Origin: JAJECS01 sp965243625
GTDB lineage: Bacteria > Chloroflexota > UBA11872
Direction: 5' to 3'
NCBI GenBank assembly: GCA_965243625.1
Contig: CBDEVI010000002.1
Span: 2,294,001 to 2,358,000 of the forward strand
DNA length: 64,000 nucleotides
Below the pieces are notes generated by a model. That model worked only from the letters and a program-made list of their open reading frames with translations. It ran no database searches and was not told where the DNA came from. Both the position numbers and the translations under genes were made by a program. This document shows, in pieces, positions 60,083 to 64,000 of the stretch; positions within the stretch are counted from its first letter, which is position 1, and each line of letters begins with the position of its first letter.

Positions 60083-62413
60083 TTAGAGCCGGGAGATCTG
60101 GCGGTGCGCATAGGCCGCCAGGTGGTCATGGCGATAGGTGGCGAGCCGCCGATGGCGACCGTGGGCGGCCGTCGGCCGGTACTCGGTCGCCGAGATGTGC
60201 ATGGCCCACGCGAGCGGGCGTCCCGTCGCGCGGACTTCGGCCTCGCGCACCAGCACCTCCAGCGCCTCGCCGTCCGGCGCCGTCAGCACCACGGGGAGCT
60301 CCGAGGCCGCCGCGGCCATGAGCGCCCGCTTGAGGTCGCGCGCCGTCCGACGGTCCCGGCCTCCGTCTCGCAACGAAAGCTGGTCCGCAAGCCGCACGCG
60401 GAAGTCAAAGACGCGCCGGAAGCCGGTGCGCGCCGCATAGGCCAGCGAGACGGCCCGGATCACCGGCGTCAGGCGGTCGCTGTATGACGTGAGGCGCAGG
60501 CGCAGATCGATCGAGGTCCCGGCCACCGCGGAGCCAAAGTCCACCCGCTGGCCCGAAGCGGTGGCGAACCGACCGAGCGGCGCATAGGCCCCGTGCCCAT
60601 CCAGCCGGTAGGCGGCGTCGACAAAGGCGTTTGGCCCCAGCCGCGCGCCGTCGATGTTCAGGCCGAGGAACGCGGTGCGCCGGGCGGCGGGGCTGCCGTG
60701 GAAGCGCGACAGCCGCAGCTCGCCCGACGCGGCAAAGCGGCACCGCGGGTCGTGCAAGGGATTGGCGGTGTGCCGCGGCAGGATGATCACGCCGATGTCG
60801 CCGTCCAGCCCGAGATACAGCCGCGGGTTTGGCCCCGGAATGCCCGAGACCCACATATGGCGGCATTCGCGTCGGCCGAGGTCGGCCAGCGGATGCCAGG
60901 CGCCGCGCTCCGCGTCGTAGCACAGCAGATAGGTGACGCCCTGGTCGCTGCGGAGGGCGGCGTACAAGAAAAAGGCGTCGCCCGCGCAGGCGGTGATGCG
61001 GCCGCGAACCGGCGAGTCGTTGTCCGTCAGCGTCTCGGGCCCCACCAGCTCGAACGCGCCCGGCGCGAAGCGATAGAGCCCCTCCTTCGATGGCAGCCAC
61101 AACGCCCCGCGCCACACCGCGCCTCCCCGGCCGTCACTCCGACCGCGCAGTGCCGCCGGACGTGGCCACGACGCCTCGAACGCCGCCTCACCGGATGATC
61201 GAACGCGAAACAGCCCTTCGGTCTTGACCGCGTAGGGCGCGTCGCCCAGCGACACAAGCGCTGTCACGGTTTGACCCGGGCCGCCAGCCGGCTCGCCGGA
61301 CGTCCACGTCGCGGCGCCGCCGCCGTCCACCGAGCGCGAAATCCGGGGAACGCCCACTTCCGACGACGAGCGCAACAGCGCATCGCCGACCACGAGGAAC
61401 CGGTCGGCCTTGCGGGGCTGGTGCACGGCCATGGCGTGCAGCCGCGTCCTGCCGTCCAGCGTCGCGGTCGCCGACAGGCGCAGCCAGAAGGCTTGGATGC
61501 CCTCGATGCGTGAGGGGCGCCACGCGACGGGCTCCGTGAACTCACCCGCGCCGGCGCGCCCCAGCGTGGCGGACTCGACGATCGACCGGTCGACCCAATC
61601 ACTGACGGGCTCCCACGCAGCGCCCGTCCAGAACTCGGCCCTGAGCGTTGCGGCGCGCCGGTTGATGCGCTCGCGCGGGTCCAGGCGCACGCGGTCGAAC
61701 GGTGCGTCGGATCCGAGGAGCAGCCAGGCGCCGCCCGCGGCCAAGCCGCTCAGGCGAACCTCGGCCGACTCCGTCTGATCGGTGTAGGTCACGCCGCCGT
61801 CAGTGGTCACAAGCACGGCGGTCGGCTTCGCCTGCACGCCCGGATGGGGCGTCCACGCGTCGCCGTCGAACGTCCAATACGGGCGGTCACCGGGGCCGCC
61901 GCCGACGGCAACGAACGCGTGAGGCGCCGCCGCCGCGCCCTGGAAGACGGCCGCCGAAGTCGGCGTGACGCCGTCGGCGAACCGGTGCGCCAGCGTCCAG
62001 CGGGCGCCGTCGGTCGATTGGTAGACCGCCGATCCGATCAGCGCGTACAGCACGCCGCCCAGCGCGAAGTGGCCGCGCACCGTGCCGGAGGCGCTGGTCG
62101 GGGCCACGGCCAGGGCCGGCGGCAGCATGATCTGGTTGGGAAAACGCGCGTCGACGAAGCCGTGGGCGTACTGCCGCCCGCCCTCCGCCGGCGCCGTGCC
62201 CGCGCCGTAGCCGCCCGTGAGGTCGCCGCTGGTCCAGGCCGCCTCATGCTCGGAGGGAAACTGGGCGTAGGCCCGGGCCGGCCCCGAGATCGGCGGCGGC
62301 AGCGACTCGAGGCGTCGCTCGCGCCAGGCCAAGCCGCCGTCGTCGGCCAGCATCAAGCCCGTCCCGTGCAGCACGCAGTCATAGGGGAAGGGGGATCGCC
62401 GCGATTCAGGCAT
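60083..62413 (-). CDS. Large phage-like tail structural protein
   Basis: This 776-residue protein is rich in short beta strands (for example YQSTDGARWTLAHRFADG, VYQ and GGVLYALIGS repeats), suggesting a propeller or solenoid. It opens RRSPFPYDCVLHGTGLMLAD and has a basic C-terminal tail. A middle region (FDRVRLDPRERINRRAATLR, then EFWTGAAWEPVSDWVDR) looks like a carbohydrate-binding or tail-surface domain. I recognise no family. Size, position between a small structural gene and the fibre gene, and tight spacing on both sides suggest a phage tail or receptor-facing protein. Confidence 0.72.
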   Translation of the reverse strand: MPESRRSPFPYDCVLHGTGLMLADDGGLAWRERRLESLPPPISGPARAYAQFPSEHEAAWTSGDLTGGYGAGTAPAEGGRQYAHGFVDARFPNQIMLPPALAVAPTSASGTVRGHFALGGVLYALIGSAVYQSTDGARWTLAHRFADGVTPTSAAVFQGAAAAPHAFVAVGGGPGDRPYWTFDGDAWTPHPGVQAKPTAVLVTTDGGVTYTDQTESAEVRLSGLAAGGAWLLLGSDAPFDRVRLDPRERINRRAATLRAEFWTGAAWEPVSDWVDRSIVESATLGRAGAGEFTEPVAWRPSRIEGIQAFWLRLSATATLDGRTRLHAMAVHQPRKADRFLVVGDALLRSSSEVGVPRISRSVDGGGAATWTSGEPAGGPGQTVTALVSLGDAPYAVKTEGLFRVRSSGEAAFEASWPRPAALRGRSDGRGGAVWRGALWLPSKEGLYRFAPGAFELVGPETLTDNDSPVRGRITACAGDAFFLYAALRSDQGVTYLLCYDAERGAWHPLADLGRRECRHMWVSGIPGPNPRLYLGLDGDIGVIILPRHTANPLHDPRCRFAASGELRLSRFHGSPAARRTAFLGLNIDGARLGPNAFVDAAYRLDGHGAYAPLGRFATASGQRVDFGSAVAGTSIDLRLRLTSYSDRLTPVIRAVSLAYAARTGFRRVFDFRVRLADQLSLRDGGRDRRTARDLKRALMAAAASELPVVLTAPDGEALEVLVREAEVRATGRPLAWAMHISATEYRPTAAHGRHRRLATYRHDHLAAYAHRQISRL

Positions 62414-63220
62414 CTACAGCCGCTCCCCGAGTTGCACCCGCCGCACGGACCGGGGCTGGTAGAGCCGGGAAAGTCGCTGAAACTCATGCGCGGCCTCTCG
62501 CTGCAGCGAGGCAAAGCGATCCACATCCGCCGCCGCCGCGTCCCGCCGCAGGCGTCGATAGGCGTGAGCCAGCGCCCCCGCCACCACCCAGTCGGCCGGG
62601 GCGTCGGTGATGCTCTGGTCGTTGGCCAACGCCTCGTAGGGACGCAGCGCCTCGACCACCAACGCGCCGCCCGGCGCGTGCCCAACCTCCAACCCGAACG
62701 GCGACGGGCTTGCGACTGGACGTCGCCTGAGCCGCCACCAATCCACCGCGCGCAGGTGCTCGCCGCGACGCTCCCAAATCTCGACGACCTGCTGGCGTCG
62801 AGTGACCCAGGCCGGCAGCGGGAACTGCCGCTGGGCGTCGGCGACCGACGTCACGTCGGCCAACGTTCGGCGCCAGCAGCGCGCCAGTGTGTCGTCAATG
62901 GCCTGATGCAGCTCCGCCGGCGAGAGCAGGCGCAGCAGCTCGTAGGCCGCCGTCCCGTCGATGGGCTGCGCGAAGGGCCGATTGACCGTGACCGACCCCG
63001 ACGCCGGATCGTAGACCGTCACGCGGCGGACCTCGCCCGCATTGGCCCCCGCGGTGATGTGCAGCCATGCGCCGGTCCACGCGTCGTCGGACGCGCCGGC
63101 GTCTTGAAGCCGGTCCGGGTCGGCCAGCGCCACGGTGGACCCGCCGCCGGCGACGCCGATCACCGTGCGCATCATCCGCGCGGCCACGGCCTGCCGCAGC
63201 GCCGCTCGCGTGACGCTCAC
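62414..63220 (-). CDS. Phage structural protein, possible head-tail connector
   Basis: This 268-residue protein starts with GTG and SVTRAALRQAVAARMMRTVI. The first 95 residues form a beta domain (GAWLHITAGANAGEVRRVTV, YDPASGSVTVNRPF) and the rest is helical with an aromatic/arginine-rich stretch (WERRGEHLRAVDWWRLRRRP). The order and size fit neck or connector proteins, but no specific family is recognised. It abuts the large tail-type gene with no gap. Confidence 0.65.
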   Translation of the reverse strand: MSVTRAALRQAVAARMMRTVIGVAGGGSTVALADPDRLQDAGASDDAWTGAWLHITAGANAGEVRRVTVYDPASGSVTVNRPFAQPIDGTAAYELLRLLSPAELHQAIDDTLARCWRRTLADVTSVADAQRQFPLPAWVTRRQQVVEIWERRGEHLRAVDWWRLRRRPVASPSPFGLEVGHAPGGALVVEALRPYEALANDQSITDAPADWVVAGALAHAYRRLRRDAAAADVDRFASLQREAAHEFQRLSRLYQPRSVRRVQLGERL

Positions 63221-63233
63221 GAGCGCCCACCCA

Positions 63234-63461
63234 TCAAGCGTCGCGCCATTGCGGCCGCTGGGCGTCGAGGCGCTCGCTGAAGGCGCTGCCCCGGTCGGCC
63301 AAGCGCCGGCGCTGGCGTTCGAGCGCCGCCTCCGCCGCGTCGGCGGCCTCGCTCGCGTCGGGGGTCACCACCACCACCGGCGAATGCGGCGTCGCGCCGC
63401 GAAACCGGTGCACCAGCCGCGCCCGTCGCTCACGCGGAATCCAGATGATCGGACCAGACAT
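63234..63461 (-). CDS. Small phage-module protein, unknown function
   Basis: This 75-residue soluble protein begins SGPIIWIPRERRARLVHRFR. It has a charged helical middle (ASEAADAAEAALERQRRRLA) that may form a coiled coil. It lies 13 bases upstream of the connector-like gene on the same strand. No family is recognised. Confidence 0.6.
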   Translation of the reverse strand: MSGPIIWIPRERRARLVHRFRGATPHSPVVVVTPDASEAADAAEAALERQRRRLADRGSAFSERLDAQRPQWRDA

Positions 63462-63510
63462 TCACACGTCCCTTCTTCGCCGGCGCCATGCGGCGCCAGT
63501 CGTCATTCCC

Positions 63511-63591
63511 GTAGGGGCGGCCCTTGTGGCCGCCCGCGATGTGCCCCGCGCCCCTCGCAGGAGGCAGGGGCGGTTCGTGAACCGCCCCTGC
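63511..63591. repeat. Dispersed palindromic repeats, family B, inside phage module
   Basis: GTAGGGGCGGCCCTTGTGGC followed by CGCCC is the family B pattern. A second perfect hairpin, GCAGGGGCGG-TTCGTGAA-CCGCCCCTGC-type, follows at 63564-63591. The 177-base gap between structural genes holds only these. Confidence 0.8.
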
Positions 63592-63638
63592 ACCGGGCCG
63601 AACTCGTGGCAGGCGATCTCGGCCGGGGCTCCCGCGAC

Positions 63639-64000
63639 CTAGCTGCTGGGCGCCGCGGCGTCGAAGTACATCTCCACGCCCCAGGCGTCCTGGTACTCGG
63701 CGTAGCCGTAGTCGGCCACGACGTTGAGCTCCCACGCGCGCAGCGAAGCGTCGCGCTCGCGCTCCACGGCCCAGTCCTTGAAGATCACTAGGACCAGCGC
63801 CTCGCGCGAGAACACGCCGCCCTTGGCGTCGTCTTCGGCATCCACCGACAGGTTCCCGGCCTGAAACAGGTCAACCCCGAAGGCCCGCCCGACCCAGTGG
63901 TTCTCGAGCACCGTCTGCGAAATGCCACTGGGCACCGGGTAGGTGCCGACGGGCGTGATGTCGGCCGCCAGGTCATGCGCCTGGTAGGGATGCAGCACGC
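63639..64000 (-). CDS. Capsid-like phage protein, C-terminal fragment
   Basis: The frame is open to the window edge, so only about 120 C-terminal residues are seen. HPYQAHDLAADI, VGRAFGVDLFQAGNLS, REALVLVIFKDWAVERERDA and ELNVVADYGYAEYQDAWGVE match the end pattern of some major capsid proteins, where an ERERDAS-type stretch precedes an ELN-x6-YG strand. The assignment is by pattern only. It is the first gene in transcription order of the module visible here. Confidence 0.6.
   Translation of the reverse strand, partial: VLHPYQAHDLAADITPVGTYPVPSGISQTVLENHWVGRAFGVDLFQAGNLSVDAEDDAKGGVFSREALVLVIFKDWAVERERDASLRAWELNVVADYGYAEYQDAWGVEMYFDAAAPSS

Noticed and set aside
61844..63280. 478-codon forward open frame opposite the large tail-type gene
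   Set aside because: It spans several reverse-strand genes, crosses their boundaries and has shadow-like composition.

Overview
The window is GC-rich, densely coded bacterial DNA with many GTG starts, ATGA or GTGA stop/start overlaps and dispersed palindromic repeats. The gene set suggests an uncultivated member of the Chloroflexota. It includes a CofD/YvcK-type protein with an N-terminal membrane anchor, sugar-acid enolase-superfamily enzymes, several Gfo/Idh/MocA oxidoreductases, a signal-peptide-free penicillin-acylase homologue and DUF5069 paralogues. This assignment is inference; no rRNA or other phylogenetic marker is present.

Positions 1-17830 (+ strand) form a surface-polysaccharide locus. 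It contains the end of a large membrane glycosyltransferase, a Trm112-like mini-protein, a radical SAM/SPASM enzyme, seven GT4-type glycosyltransferases, a CgeB-like glycosyltransferase, a YfhO-like membrane protein, a PST-type flippase, a methyltransferase and a putative alpha/alpha-toroid protein. Positions 22498-28455 (- strand) are a second block with an initiating polyprenyl-phosphate sugar transferase, a nucleotide-sugar epimerase and three GT4 enzymes. Together the blocks could start a glycan on a lipid carrier, extend it and flip it. Between them lie an orphan LanC-like protein in tandem with a galactonate-dehydratase-like enzyme (-), and a class III aminotransferase with a methyltransferase (+).

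Positions 28510-44838 are mainly carbohydrate and small-molecule metabolism: acylase, beta-propeller hydrolase, two Gfo/Idh enzymes, an Asp-box sialidase-like protein, a second enolase-superfamily enzyme, a metallo-beta-lactamase-fold protein, RDD and AIM24 proteins and two DUF5069 proteins. A Fic protein, a tRNA-Arg(CCT) and a thioredoxin-like lipoprotein sit among them. The intergenic gaps carry at least four repeat families and two short tandem arrays.

Positions 44953-55223 hold an AbrB protein with a restriction-type PD-(D/E)XK/RAMA-like protein, then housekeeping genes (SDR, polyprenyl synthetase, YvcK-like, HAD phosphatase, TsaC, membrane protein, DEAD-box helicase). Three places here show extra DNA bracketed by direct repeats of a neighbouring gene end. 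One split the HAD-tsaC junction, left a truncated NYN-domain gene and changed the tsaC start from GTG to CTG.

Positions 55438-64000 (- strand) look like a phage-derived module: capsid-like fragment, small structural proteins, a large tail-type protein, a lectin-tipped fibre, a GH-A-like glycosidase, a coiled-coil/TM protein, a two-domain lysin and holin-like proteins. A host-type Gfo/Idh gene lies inside it on the opposite strand. The module continues past the end of the window.
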